In this document: positions 8,808 to 16,666 of the stretch, in pieces
Layout of the letters: each line of letters opens with the position of its first letter
How positions within the stretch are numbered: position 1 is the stretch's first letter
Assembly (NCBI GenBank): GCA_964577825.1
Contig: CAZOBJ010000020.1
Location: 1-40,559, forward strand
DNA: 40,559 nt
Direction: 5' to 3'
Source of the DNA: CAZOBJ01 sp964577825
Lineage (GTDB): Bacteria > Planctomycetota > SZUA-567 > JAFGNG01
Notes under the pieces: generated by a model
What the model was told of the DNA's origin: nothing
Seen by the model: the letters and a program-made list of their open reading frames with translations, nothing else
Databases searched by the model: none
Program-made: the position numbers and the translations under genes

Positions 8808-9185
8808 TCATGGCTGCGCTCGATCCTGCTCAGGGCCCCTGGGCATCCGTCCGGGCCGATCTTCGTCGACCGGCTCCGGCAAAGACTCTTCGTCGGGTTC
8901 CGCGCCCGTTTGGCCGGGCCGCAGTCCGCTGAGGATCAGGTAGATCCACACCGCCTGATACAGGCCCGCGCACAGCAGGATGAGCGCCAGGGCGAACGGT
9001 CGGCCTTGCGCGATCGGGCCCACGTACGGCGCCAGAGAGGCGAGACGGGCCTGCACCCAGGCAATGGCCTGGTTGGCGGACACGGGCCGCGCGCCCAGCC
9101 ACGTCCAGGACACCTTGACCGCGGCCGCCGCCCCGATCTCCATGCCGAACAGGATCGCCCCGAAGAGCAGCCGACCTGTGCGCAT
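8808..9185 (-). CDS. Small two-helix membrane protein, paralogue B of a YQxxW family
   Basis: Encodes 125 residues and consists only of the shared two-helix unit: 'MRTGRLLFGAILFGMEIG' as the first helix, a 40-residue loop, and a second helix with YQAVW. The tail is acidic and proline-rich and probably cytoplasmic. It lacks the four-helix C-terminal module of paralogues A and C, so it either lost it or represents the basic form. Start ATG at 9185 with AAGGAG about 8 bases upstream; the frame is open further upstream but the paralogues agree on this start. Function unknown. Confidence 0.68.
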   Translation of the reverse strand: MRTGRLLFGAILFGMEIGAAAAVKVSWTWLGARPVSANQAIAWVQARLASLAPYVGPIAQGRPFALALILLCAGLYQAVWIYLILSGLRPGQTGAEPDEESLPEPVDEDRPGRMPRGPEQDRAQP

Positions 9186-9300
9186 CGTGGGACTCCTTTC
9201 CAAGGGAGGACCTCGGCTTCTGGAGCACACCTGCGGTGGACCGCACGACTGATGGGAGAGGCTCCGCTCGCTGCGCCGTGCATGCACCACGCGTCGACCG

Positions 9301-9897
9301 TCAATCGCGAGACGCAGTGCCCTCATGTTGCCGCATACGCCGCTCGTAGTACAGCCCGAAGACTTCCAGAGCACCGAGGATCGCGATTGATAGCGCTCCT
9401 CCTGCGAGCAATGGACTAACGACCACTATACCCACAAGGAGTAGGCCCAACCCGCCGGCAGCTACGAGGACCGCCGCGAGGAGCGCCAGCTTGGGTCTGC
9501 TATGCGCCAAAAACCCCAGAGAGTATAGCAGCACGGCGAAGCTCAGCACCAGGGCCCCCCAGGTGAGCAGGATTCTTCTTAGGGTGTCGTCGAGGATGCC
9601 GAAGCCAACAAGGAACAGGCACACGAACGAGGCGACCGCAATGATTAGCAGTAGCTCCTGGCGCTCGCTGCAGAGCCGTGGACCGCCCTTGGCGCCGCGG
9701 CAGCCACGGGAAATCGCCCACATCCACATCCATTGATACAGCGGACCGCAAAGAAGCAACGAGACTACCCAAAGCGGCCGGTGAGGTGCCGCCTGCAAGT
9801 CCGCGCCGAAGTGCAGAAGTGAGATCTCGACTCCGGCGAAGAAGCCCAGCTCAATGCCGAGCAGCAACCCGCCGAACAAGAGCCAGCCGACGCGCAT
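9301..9897 (-). CDS. Multi-spanning membrane protein, paralogue C of a YQxxW family
   Basis: Encodes 198 residues. 'MRVGWLLFGGLLLGIELG' and 'GPLYQWMWMWAI' align with paralogues A and B; four further hydrophobic segments follow a short basic linker. The segment 'LDDTLRRILLTWGALVLSF' resembles 'SDDPWAWGSWGLFVLSVAL' of paralogue A, so both modules are homologous. Start ATG at 9897 with GAGGAGG about 8 bases before it. Codon use is less GC-biased than in the flanking enzymes. It is the first gene of the trio, 250 bases beyond the amidohydrolase; that 250-base gap shows a TTGACA (9934-9929) without a matching -10 and nothing else I can name. Confidence 0.7.
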   Translation of the reverse strand: MRVGWLLFGGLLLGIELGFFAGVEISLLHFGADLQAAPHRPLWVVSLLLCGPLYQWMWMWAISRGCRGAKGGPRLCSERQELLLIIAVASFVCLFLVGFGILDDTLRRILLTWGALVLSFAVLLYSLGFLAHSRPKLALLAAVLVAAGGLGLLLVGIVVVSPLLAGGALSIAILGALEVFGLYYERRMRQHEGTASRD

Positions 9898-10147
9898 GGT
9901 GTGGCCCTCCTCGCCCGGGCGCGCGGCGTGTCAATGTCCTTCCTGGTACCTCAGCGCCCGGCCGCGTGCCGCAGTGAGCGCGTGCCCTACCCCTACCGTA
10001 CTCCGCGCAGGGCATTTCGCAACAGAGAACTCGCGCTTTGCGGCGGCGGAGAGTACATAGGTGCGGATGCGCCCGGCCGTGGTCCGCCGCGGTCAGGCCT
10101 GCATGGACGGCCCCCTCCGTGCGTCCTTACGGCGCGCCCGCAGCGCC

Positions 10148-11056
10148 TCACCGTGCCTGGCGCGCGCGGGCCTGGTCAACGATGCGCTGGGCGTTTGTGC
10201 CCATCACCATGCGCCGGATGGCGTCCGTGCCCCGGTACTTCTCGTGCAGGCCCGGTCCATAGGCCTCGCGCGCTTCGCGGTCATGGGTCTCCAGGTACCG
10301 GAAGCAGGCGATCTTTTCCTGGGCGCGGCGCACGGAGTTCGGGTAGGAGCCGTCCGAACCGAATAGGATCTGCTCCGGGCCGGCCCCGTGACGGATACCG
10401 CGCAGCATCTCGTCCTTGGGTGCGGCCGAACAGTCCATGTACACGTTCGGGTTGCAGTGGCACACGTTCCGCGCCATGTCGTAGAAGCACGCCGTGCCGC
10501 CCAGGTGCGCCATGATGAGCGGAAGGTCGGGAAACGTCTTGGCGACCGCGTCGATGCAGAGCGGATCCATGTTCTTGATGTATCCGCGCGGTCCGCAGGG
10601 AATAGTCATCATCGCCCCTCCGGCGCTTCGCATGGGCACGCCGGGATCCGTTGCGCTCGCCGGGCGCCAGTAGCTGGCCCCGCCCACGTGAAAGAGGATC
10701 GGCATGTGGTGCGCGGCCGCGCGCTCATACCAGGGAAGGAGCTCCGGGTCGTCGTAGGCCTTGCCCGGAAAGATGGCCTTGAGCCCCACGCACCCCATGT
10801 CGAAGAGCCGGTCGATCCGGTCGGGTCCGGCCTCGTCGAAATCCAGGTATCCGAACGGAACGAAGAAGTCCGGATACCGGCGGCCGAGTTCGACCACGTC
10901 CTCGTCCGTGGCCTGTCCCTGAACGATCCCGTTGGCCGAGAGCATCCAGGCCCCGTGCACTACGCTCGAGTTCACGAGCGCCTCCGGGTCGAAGCCTTCC
11001 TTGCCGGGATACAGGTGCAGGTGCGCGTCGATCACCGTGGTCCGTTCCTCGTGCAT
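10148..11056 (-). CDS. Amidohydrolase-2 family metal-dependent hydrolase
   Basis: Encodes 302 residues with the features of the amidohydrolase-related (PF04909-type) TIM barrel: HxH after the first strand ('IDAHLHLYPG', His12 and His14), His in 'PILFHVGGASY', His in 'LIMAHLGGTA' and the catalytic Asp in 'ILFGSDGSYP'. The family hydrolyses lactones, amides or decarboxylates aromatic acids using one divalent metal. In this cluster a lactonase or a related sugar-acid step is possible but cannot be proven. The ATG at 11056 was chosen because AAAGGAGA sits 7 bases upstream; an upstream in-frame codon has no such support. No signal peptide. Confidence 0.85.
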   Translation of the reverse strand: MHEERTTVIDAHLHLYPGKEGFDPEALVNSSVVHGAWMLSANGIVQGQATDEDVVELGRRYPDFFVPFGYLDFDEAGPDRIDRLFDMGCVGLKAIFPGKAYDDPELLPWYERAAAHHMPILFHVGGASYWRPASATDPGVPMRSAGGAMMTIPCGPRGYIKNMDPLCIDAVAKTFPDLPLIMAHLGGTACFYDMARNVCHCNPNVYMDCSAAPKDEMLRGIRHGAGPEQILFGSDGSYPNSVRRAQEKIACFRYLETHDREAREAYGPGLHEKYRGTDAIRRMVMGTNAQRIVDQARARQAR

Positions 11057-11167
11057 CGGGGTTCTCCTTTCGGACTGTCCGTCTCGCGCAACGGGACGGC
11101 GCAAGCCTCTTCTTGGACGTTGTCCGCACGCCTGCGCGTTGCGTTTGCCCGAGAGCCAGCTGGAGGC

Positions 11168-11950
11168 TCAGGGAAACCTGGACGCAAGGTGGTCGCGCAG
11201 TTCGCCCACGCCGCATCGGCACCGGGTGCACCGGTACGGAAACTGTCCGGTGTTGCGCAGGTGGGCCTCGTTCTTCTTGTGCATCCGGCCCGTGCGGTCC
11301 ATGAACTGTTGCCACCACCCGCCGTGCGCCGCCACGGACTGGTGCTCCACGCCGTCCAGCCATGCGGGCGGAAACAACGACTGGAACGGCGGCAGGTCGT
11401 TGAGCCAACTCCCGCAGCTGACAAGCCCCATGTCCGGCCGTTCCCGCGCCGACCCCTCCAGGAGCGCCTGGAGACCAGCGGCCAGCTTGTCGGTGTGATG
11501 AAAGGGCGAATCGGGCACAAAGCAATTGGTGAAATGCAAGTCGATGCGGGACTCCGGCTCTTCGCGGTAGGCATACGTGAATCCGTGAAACCGGCAGGCC
11601 CGCGCGAACGTCTCCTGGTAATTCTCCTGGTACATGTTGCCCAGATACGTTTCATCCACGAACCGCTGAATCATGGACAAGGCGTCTTGCTCCAAGGCGG
11701 ACGTGTCCGGATTGTTCCCGTGTTGTTCGCACTTGTCGATGACGCGGCGCTTGACTTCCTCCCACTGCGGGCCCACTCCGTCGGGCTGGAACCTTCGCCA
11801 GTACCAGAAGTCGATCACCGCGCGGCCCTCGAACAGGTCCGCATAGGTCTTGCCCTGCGTGGTGACCAGCCACCAGGCATACCAGGTCTGCAGCCGGATG
11901 AGATCATAGGCCCACGTCGCGAAGGTGGGATAGTCCATGCCGCCGTGCAT
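11168..11950 (-). CDS. Unknown protein, aromatic-rich with C-terminal CxxCxC
   Basis: Encodes 260 residues that I do not recognise. The first 60 residues are rich in Trp and Tyr ('TWYAWWLVTTQGKTY'). The centre has 'DLHFTNCFVPDSPFHH' and 'VSCGSWLNDLPP', strings that look like conserved active-site or binding segments, and the end carries C241xxC244xC246, a likely metal site. No signal peptide or membrane helix. GGAGAG lies about 6 bases before the ATG at 11950. It sits between the acyltransferase and the amidohydrolase with 111 bases on each side, so it is likely part of the same pathway. It could be an enzyme with a bound metal or a DNA/RNA-free structural protein; neither can be decided. Confidence 0.65.
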   Translation of the reverse strand: MHGGMDYPTFATWAYDLIRLQTWYAWWLVTTQGKTYADLFEGRAVIDFWYWRRFQPDGVGPQWEEVKRRVIDKCEQHGNNPDTSALEQDALSMIQRFVDETYLGNMYQENYQETFARACRFHGFTYAYREEPESRIDLHFTNCFVPDSPFHHTDKLAAGLQALLEGSARERPDMGLVSCGSWLNDLPPFQSLFPPAWLDGVEHQSVAAHGGWWQQFMDRTGRMHKKNEAHLRNTGQFPYRCTRCRCGVGELRDHLASRFP

Positions 11951-12061
11951 CGTGCTCTCCAGTCTGTCGGCCGCTCGGCCAACGGCCGGCGCAAGAGTCC
12001 CCGCATCACCGGGCCGTTGTACCCGACGCGCCGCAAAGTTCAGCGCGTGCGGGCGATGATC

Positions 12062-12727
12062 TCACTCGCTTTGTCCCTCGTCGCGCTTGTTGTCTCGCAG
12101 GCGGCCCGCAGGGTTGCCGACTATCACGCTGTTGGGAGCCACGTCCTTGAGGACCACGCCGCCCATGCCGATCACGCTGCCGCGCCCGATGCGCACGCCC
12201 TGCTTGACCGTACAGGCCTGGCCCAGGTAGCAGCCCGTTTCCACGTGCACCGACCCCGCGAGCGACACGCTCGAGCAGATCGTAACGAGGCGCTCCAGGT
12301 GGTCGTCATGGTTGATCACGCTGCCGCTGAGTACGAAGACCGGGCCTTCCAGCCTGGCGTTGAGCCCCACGAACGTGTTCGGGTACAGTACGCATCCCGG
12401 GCCGAGCCGGGCGGTGCGCGACACGAACGCGGACGGGTCCACCAGCGAGCCCAGGCGTTCGTCGGGGATGTCCAGCGAGTCCCAGTCGCTCGCGGCGCAA
12501 CACGGCGCAATCCGGGCGCGCGGGTATCGGCCCAGATCCTCCGGGTCGCCGAGCACCGGCACGCCCCGGTACGTCTTGGGGAGGTCCTGGTTCGGGCGGT
12601 GTCGGCGGCCGATCACGCCGAGCAGGTTCCACGTGGGGCGCACCCGGTTGACACGGTCCACGATCTCGGCCATCTCGGCCACGTGCGGGCCCAGGACGCT
12701 TACGATAATCAACGGTTCCTGCGGCAT
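12062..12727 (-). CDS. NeuD/PglD-type left-handed beta-helix acyltransferase
   Basis: Encodes 221 residues. An N-terminal alpha/beta domain ('PLIIVSVLG') of the PglD_N kind, which binds a nucleotide sugar in PglD, is followed by hexapeptide repeats ending in 'VIGMGGVVLKDVAPNSVIVG' followed by NPAG, the classic end of the family. The His in 'INHDDHLERLV' corresponds to the catalytic base in PglD/NeuD. Family members transfer acetyl (or other acyl) groups from CoA to amino sugars or sialic acids. Start ATG at 12727 begins the N-terminal domain; the frame is open upstream but that part has no family similarity. It precedes the aromatic-rich unknown in the same operon. The acceptor is unknown. 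Confidence 0.8.
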   Translation of the reverse strand: MPQEPLIIVSVLGPHVAEMAEIVDRVNRVRPTWNLLGVIGRRHRPNQDLPKTYRGVPVLGDPEDLGRYPRARIAPCCAASDWDSLDIPDERLGSLVDPSAFVSRTARLGPGCVLYPNTFVGLNARLEGPVFVLSGSVINHDDHLERLVTICSSVSLAGSVHVETGCYLGQACTVKQGVRIGRGSVIGMGGVVLKDVAPNSVIVGNPAGRLRDNKRDEGQSE

Positions 12728-12791
12728 GCTCGTCTCCGGCCAAGGGCGCCTAGGTGTCCGGGCGCCGCTGCTCGACTGCGGCCGCCCCCCC

Positions 12792-15029
12792 TCACACCTT
12801 GCGCAGCCAGATCGGGGTGGTCCAGGCGACCTCGTCCTCCTCCTGCTCCACGCGCAGGAAGTAGTAGTGGGCGCCGGAGCGCACGGTCGCGTCCGTCCAG
12901 TCGAACACGTGGTCAAAGTCCTTGAGCAGCCGCTCGAACAGGACCTCCCCGTCGCGGATGACCGCGACCTTGGTCAGCCGCCCCGGGGCGTGGATCGGGC
13001 AGTGGATGCGCACGTCGGTGACCGTGCCCTCGCCGCCCATGGGAATGCCCGAGATGCTGAAGTCGAGCAGGATGCGCGCGCCCGTGGTGGCGTAGATGTT
13101 GCGCGAGCCCAGGCTGTGGAGCACGTGCTCCTGGTCCAGGGTGTCGGCCAAGAGGGCGGTCACGCCCGTGGGGTACTCGTGGCCCAGCCCGTACCCGTTC
13201 ACGCTCAGGCGCGCGCGCTCGGCGACCGGGAGCTTGGGCCCGAACGCCGCGTACCCGCAGTGCGAGTCGCCCCCGCCCATGAGCCCGTAGCGCAGCCCGG
13301 CGTCCAGGAAGTCCACGAGATACCCGGGCACGGGCGGCTCGATCTTGTGCGGGCGCTCGTGCCTGCCGAAGACGCTGAGGACCTCGAACACGCGGACAAG
13401 CTCGGTCGCGCCCGGGATCTGGTGGATGCGCAGGCACATCTCGCCCGCGTGATGGGTCTGGCACACCACGTCGCGCACCTCGCGCTTCAGGCGCGCGAAC
13501 CCCTCGGCCGCGGGCACGAACCAGGTGAGCTTGCGCATGCGGTCGCGCGCGTACACGTTGATGTGGTAGAGCGTGGGCTTCTTGTCGCCCGGGTGCATGG
13601 CGCCCCACTCGTAGGCGTTGAGCGTGACGAACCGGCCGTCCTCGTTCTCGCGGAAGGTGAGGTCCTGGATCTGTTCCCACTGGTTGTGCGTGAAGTAGAC
13701 CGCGTGCTCGCACAAAGCGGCGAAGTCGAGCGCCGCCTCGTTGCGCGCGCGGTCGTACACCTCGTCCAGGTCTCCGATGCCGTCGGAGATGCTGCAGTGG
13801 AAGTGGAGCCCGCCCCAGTACAGCTCGGGCCCCGCGTCGGGCGCGATGATCTCGCACGGGTTGCTGCGCGCGAGCTCGCGGTCGGTGTCCGGCCGGTACG
13901 CGATGAGCCGGTGCACGCCCTTCTCCAGCATGGGCAGGGGGATGCGGTAGCGGCTCGCGGTCTCGCGAAAGGCCTTCAGCGCCCCGAGGTGGGCCACCTC
14001 CACCCCGTCGCGCACGAGCGCGAGGCGCGCCTGCGTCAGGTCGGTGGTGTCTTCGTGTACCGGGTTGCGGTACCGGTCGGTCACAAGCGCCCGGGCCTCA
14101 AGCGGGCTGCCTTCGTGGCGGCGACCGGGCAGGAACAGGTGCACCGCCTCGGCCGGTCCAGGCAGGAAGGTCACCTCATGCGTCTGTTCCTTGGCGGGGG
14201 AGACGAAGTTCTTGCCCCCGTCCAGGCTCACGCCCAGGTTGAACACGGGCAGCCGGCTGTACCACCACCAGCCCTCCGGGTCGTCGGCATGGCACGGGAA
14301 CGCGAGTCCGGAGCTGCCCTCCAGGCGCACGGTCAGCGTCTCGCCCGCGACGATCGGGGTTGTGACGCGGAACACCACGGCGTTCGGCTTCGCCGACCGG
14401 TCGCAATACGCGAGCTTGTCCCGGCCCCGGTCCACGGCCACCACGTGTCCGCGCTCCGGGTTGTAGAAGTTGCGCGGCATGATGAGCCGCACAAGCGCGC
14501 CCACGGGCAGGTCCACGCCCGGCCGGTAGGTGAGCCGGAACCGCCCCTGTGCGTCGACCACCACCACGCGGTCCGGGTCCAGGCTCGTGGTCCCCACGTC
14601 GCGGCGGGACAGGCCCCACACCGCGCGCTCCACGTCGTCGATCGTGCGCGCCCGGGCAAAGACCGCGTCCTCGATCGGCCCGGTGCGCGAGGTCACCACG
14701 AACGTGGACGAGAGGTCCGCGCGCCGCAGGCCTTCCAGGCGCAGCTCGGCCCAGCCCTTGTTCACCGCCGCCGTTGCGCCGAGGTAGAACACGGGAAGCT
14801 CGCCCTCGATCTTGCGCTCCGGGGCCAGGCGGACCTCTTCGGCCAGGGGCAAGACGAGCGCCGGGCTCTGAGCGCGCGTCACGATCCAGAAGTGGAGAAG
14901 CCCATCCTCCTCCGGGTACAGCTTCCCGCCCAGTCGCGTCTGGAAGAGCATGTCAAACGTCGTCTCGTCCGGGCTGGGGTGAAAGTCCCTGACGGGCAGC
15001 ACGCGCTGTTCGTTCAGGTAATGGCTCAT
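12792..15029 (-). CDS. DUF3604-like two-domain PHP-fold metallohydrolase
   Basis: Encodes 745 residues. Residues 1-395 form beta-rich domains of unclear type. Residues 402-600 show the PHP/DUF3604 pattern: 'YWGGLHFHC' (His409, His411), 'ISDGIGDLDEVYDRARNEA' with 'ALDFAALCEHA' (Glu441, His442), 'CQTHHAGEM' (His526, His527) and 'GGGDSHCG' (Asp588, His590). These are metal ligands of a trinuclear PHP-type site. The last 100 residues form another beta domain. DUF3604 proteins occur in glycan and sulfatase clusters, and a phosphoesterase or hydrolase activity is presumed. No signal peptide is visible. Start ATG at 15029 with AGGAAGGA upstream. It lies 59 bases after the sulfatase and is probably co-transcribed with it. 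Confidence 0.8.
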   Translation of the reverse strand: MSHYLNEQRVLPVRDFHPSPDETTFDMLFQTRLGGKLYPEEDGLLHFWIVTRAQSPALVLPLAEEVRLAPERKIEGELPVFYLGATAAVNKGWAELRLEGLRRADLSSTFVVTSRTGPIEDAVFARARTIDDVERAVWGLSRRDVGTTSLDPDRVVVVDAQGRFRLTYRPGVDLPVGALVRLIMPRNFYNPERGHVVAVDRGRDKLAYCDRSAKPNAVVFRVTTPIVAGETLTVRLEGSSGLAFPCHADDPEGWWWYSRLPVFNLGVSLDGGKNFVSPAKEQTHEVTFLPGPAEAVHLFLPGRRHEGSPLEARALVTDRYRNPVHEDTTDLTQARLALVRDGVEVAHLGALKAFRETASRYRIPLPMLEKGVHRLIAYRPDTDRELARSNPCEIIAPDAGPELYWGGLHFHCSISDGIGDLDEVYDRARNEAALDFAALCEHAVYFTHNQWEQIQDLTFRENEDGRFVTLNAYEWGAMHPGDKKPTLYHINVYARDRMRKLTWFVPAAEGFARLKREVRDVVCQTHHAGEMCLRIHQIPGATELVRVFEVLSVFGRHERPHKIEPPVPGYLVDFLDAGLRYGLMGGGDSHCGYAAFGPKLPVAERARLSVNGYGLGHEYPTGVTALLADTLDQEHVLHSLGSRNIYATTGARILLDFSISGIPMGGEGTVTDVRIHCPIHAPGRLTKVAVIRDGEVLFERLLKDFDHVFDWTDATVRSGAHYYFLRVEQEEDEVAWTTPIWLRKV

Positions 15030-15088
15030 CGCGCTTCCTTCCTGTTCTCTTCCGCGTCGAGCTGGCTGCGGCTTGCTTGTGTGCGCGC

Positions 15089-16474
15089 CTAGGGCTGCGC
15101 GCGCGGAAATCCGAGCTCGCGGGTGCGCGCGCGGAAGCCGGCGACCTCTTCGGCATACGCCGGGTCGTCCACCGCGTTGCGCGTCTCGCCGGGGTCTCGC
15201 GCGAGGTCCCACAAGACGTCGGGCATGCCCGGGCCGTAGTGATGGTACTTGAGCGCGCCGCGCTTGATCATGAACGCCCCGTGCGGCAGGTCGCGCTTGG
15301 GCAAGAGTTCGCTCGTGACCTCGTCGTTCCAGTCCCGGCCGCGGCCCTCCAGGAGCTGCACCAGGCTGCGGCTGTCCAGTCCCTCGGGCACGGGCAGGCC
15401 CGCGAGCTCGCACAGCGTGGCGAACAGGTCGCAGTGGCTTACGTTCTCCGTGACCACCCGCCCGCCCGGGAATCGCTTCGGCCACCGGATGACAAGCGGC
15501 ACCCGCACCGCGCCCTCGAAGAACTGGCTCTTCTCCCAGGAGGCGTGCTCGCCCAGCAGGTCGCCGTGGTCGCTCGTGTACACGATGATCCAGTCGTCCG
15601 GGTCCTGGCTCGCGTCGCGCAGCCGGTCCAGGATCCGGCCGAAGTTGCGGTCACAGTTCTCCACCATCCCGTAGTAGGCCGCGGTCGCGCGGCGGATGTC
15701 GCGGCGGTGCAGGTCCTTGCCCTCGCGCAGCACATACAGGCCGTTTAGGTACGGATGTTCCACGGGCTCCTGGTCCACGAAGGGCTGCACGCGATTGAGG
15801 TAATACCGGAACAGCTCCTCGCTCGTGTGGAACGGGTAGTGGGGTTCGAGCAGGCTGACCTTGAAAAGAAACGGCGGCAGCGGGTCCTGGTCCGCGTAGC
15901 GCATCAGGTACGGGTGGTCGTTGTACACGTTCAGGAACTGGCGCTCCATCCAGTAGAACGCGGCCTGGACCTTGCGCTCGTCCTTGGACGGGCCCACGCC
16001 CGCGGTGCGTATCCGCCACGCGAGCGAGGGCGTCCACGGCCGCTTGGGCGCGTACCTGGCGACCTCCTCCTCGCGCAGGCCGTCGATGTACTGCGGGGCC
16101 ATGCACACATCGTCGCTTCCCATGCGCCTCAGCCAGCCCTGCATCTGGTCCGGGCCCACGTGGTGCAGCTTGCCGCTGACCACGGTCTGGTACGCGTACT
16201 GAGAGAAGTATCGCGCAAAGGTGCGGTACCCGGGCGGCAGGTCCAGGCCCCAGGCGTTGCCCGGATGCCAGGTGCGCAGGTGCTGGCCGGCCATCATGCA
16301 CTGGCGGCCGGGCAGGCACAGGGGCACCGCGCAGTAGGCGTTGCGGAACACGACGCCCGTGCGCGCGAGCTCGTCGAGCACCGGGGTGCGCACGACCGGG
16401 TTGCCCTCGTATCCGGCCACGTCCGCGCGGTGTTCGTCGGTCATCAGAAACAGGATGTTCGGACGGCGGTCCAT
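15089..16474 (-). CDS. Type I (formylglycine) sulfatase
   Basis: Encodes 461 residues of the alkaline-phosphatase-like sulfatase family. It starts 'RPNILFLMTDEHRADVAGYE', with Asp13 a metal ligand, carries the CxPxR modification core as CLPGR (Cys53-Arg57), and has the C-terminal metal site 'YTSDHGDLLGEH'. Cys53 must be converted to formylglycine, normally by a formylglycine-generating enzyme, which is not in this window. Glycine replaces the usual Ser at position 4 of the motif. No signal peptide is present, unusual among sulfatases of this kind and indicating a cytoplasmic enzyme or unrecognised export. It removes sulfate esters from sugars or similar compounds and is the first gene of the minus-strand cluster. 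GGGAG lies 7 bases upstream of the ATG. Confidence 0.9.
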   Translation of the reverse strand: MDRRPNILFLMTDEHRADVAGYEGNPVVRTPVLDELARTGVVFRNAYCAVPLCLPGRQCMMAGQHLRTWHPGNAWGLDLPPGYRTFARYFSQYAYQTVVSGKLHHVGPDQMQGWLRRMGSDDVCMAPQYIDGLREEEVARYAPKRPWTPSLAWRIRTAGVGPSKDERKVQAAFYWMERQFLNVYNDHPYLMRYADQDPLPPFLFKVSLLEPHYPFHTSEELFRYYLNRVQPFVDQEPVEHPYLNGLYVLREGKDLHRRDIRRATAAYYGMVENCDRNFGRILDRLRDASQDPDDWIIVYTSDHGDLLGEHASWEKSQFFEGAVRVPLVIRWPKRFPGGRVVTENVSHCDLFATLCELAGLPVPEGLDSRSLVQLLEGRGRDWNDEVTSELLPKRDLPHGAFMIKRGALKYHHYGPGMPDVLWDLARDPGETRNAVDDPAYAEEVAGFRARTRELGFPRAQP

Positions 16475-16520
16475 GGTGCGCTCCCGTAGCTGCGCGGCTC
16501 GGCCGCTGGACCGAGCCTGG

Positions 16521-16549
16521 AGCCTAGCGCGCGTGCGCGGTCAGGTCAA
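16521..16549 (-). promoter_or_regulatory. Candidate promoter of the sulfatase-led cluster
   Basis: On the minus strand TTGACC (16549-16544), 17 bases and TAGGCT (16526-16521) read toward the sulfatase start at 16474, giving a leader of about 40 bases. It lies in the 192-base divergent gap before the sigma-54 activator, so one regulator could control both directions. Confidence 0.4.
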
Positions 16550-16569
16550 GCGTGCCACGGACGCGAAGC

Positions 16570-16598
16570 TTGCAATCCTGCGCCGATGCGTACAGAAT
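16570..16598 (+). promoter_or_regulatory. Weak candidate promoter for the sigma-54 activator gene
   Basis: TTGCAA (16570-16575), a 17-base spacer and CAGAAT (16593-16598) precede the activator by about 70 bases. Each box has four of six consensus bases. This is the best match on the plus strand of the divergent gap. Confidence 0.25.
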
Positions 16599-16666
16599 AG
16601 GGCGCCGCAAGGCCCAGATGCGCCCGTGCTGGCCCTTGTGCCGAAGGGCGTGGGTGAGGGGAGACC

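Noticed and set aside
9929..9934. TTGACA on the minus strand before the membrane-paralogue array
   Set aside because: At 17-18 bases downstream there is only the Shine-Dalgarno sequence and no -10-like element.
16544..16557. Possible sigma-54 promoter on the minus strand before the sulfatase
   Set aside because: TGGCACG fits the -24 element, but the -12 TTGC element is missing at the needed distance; a sigma-70-like TTGACC-N17-TAGGCT overlaps it and fits better.
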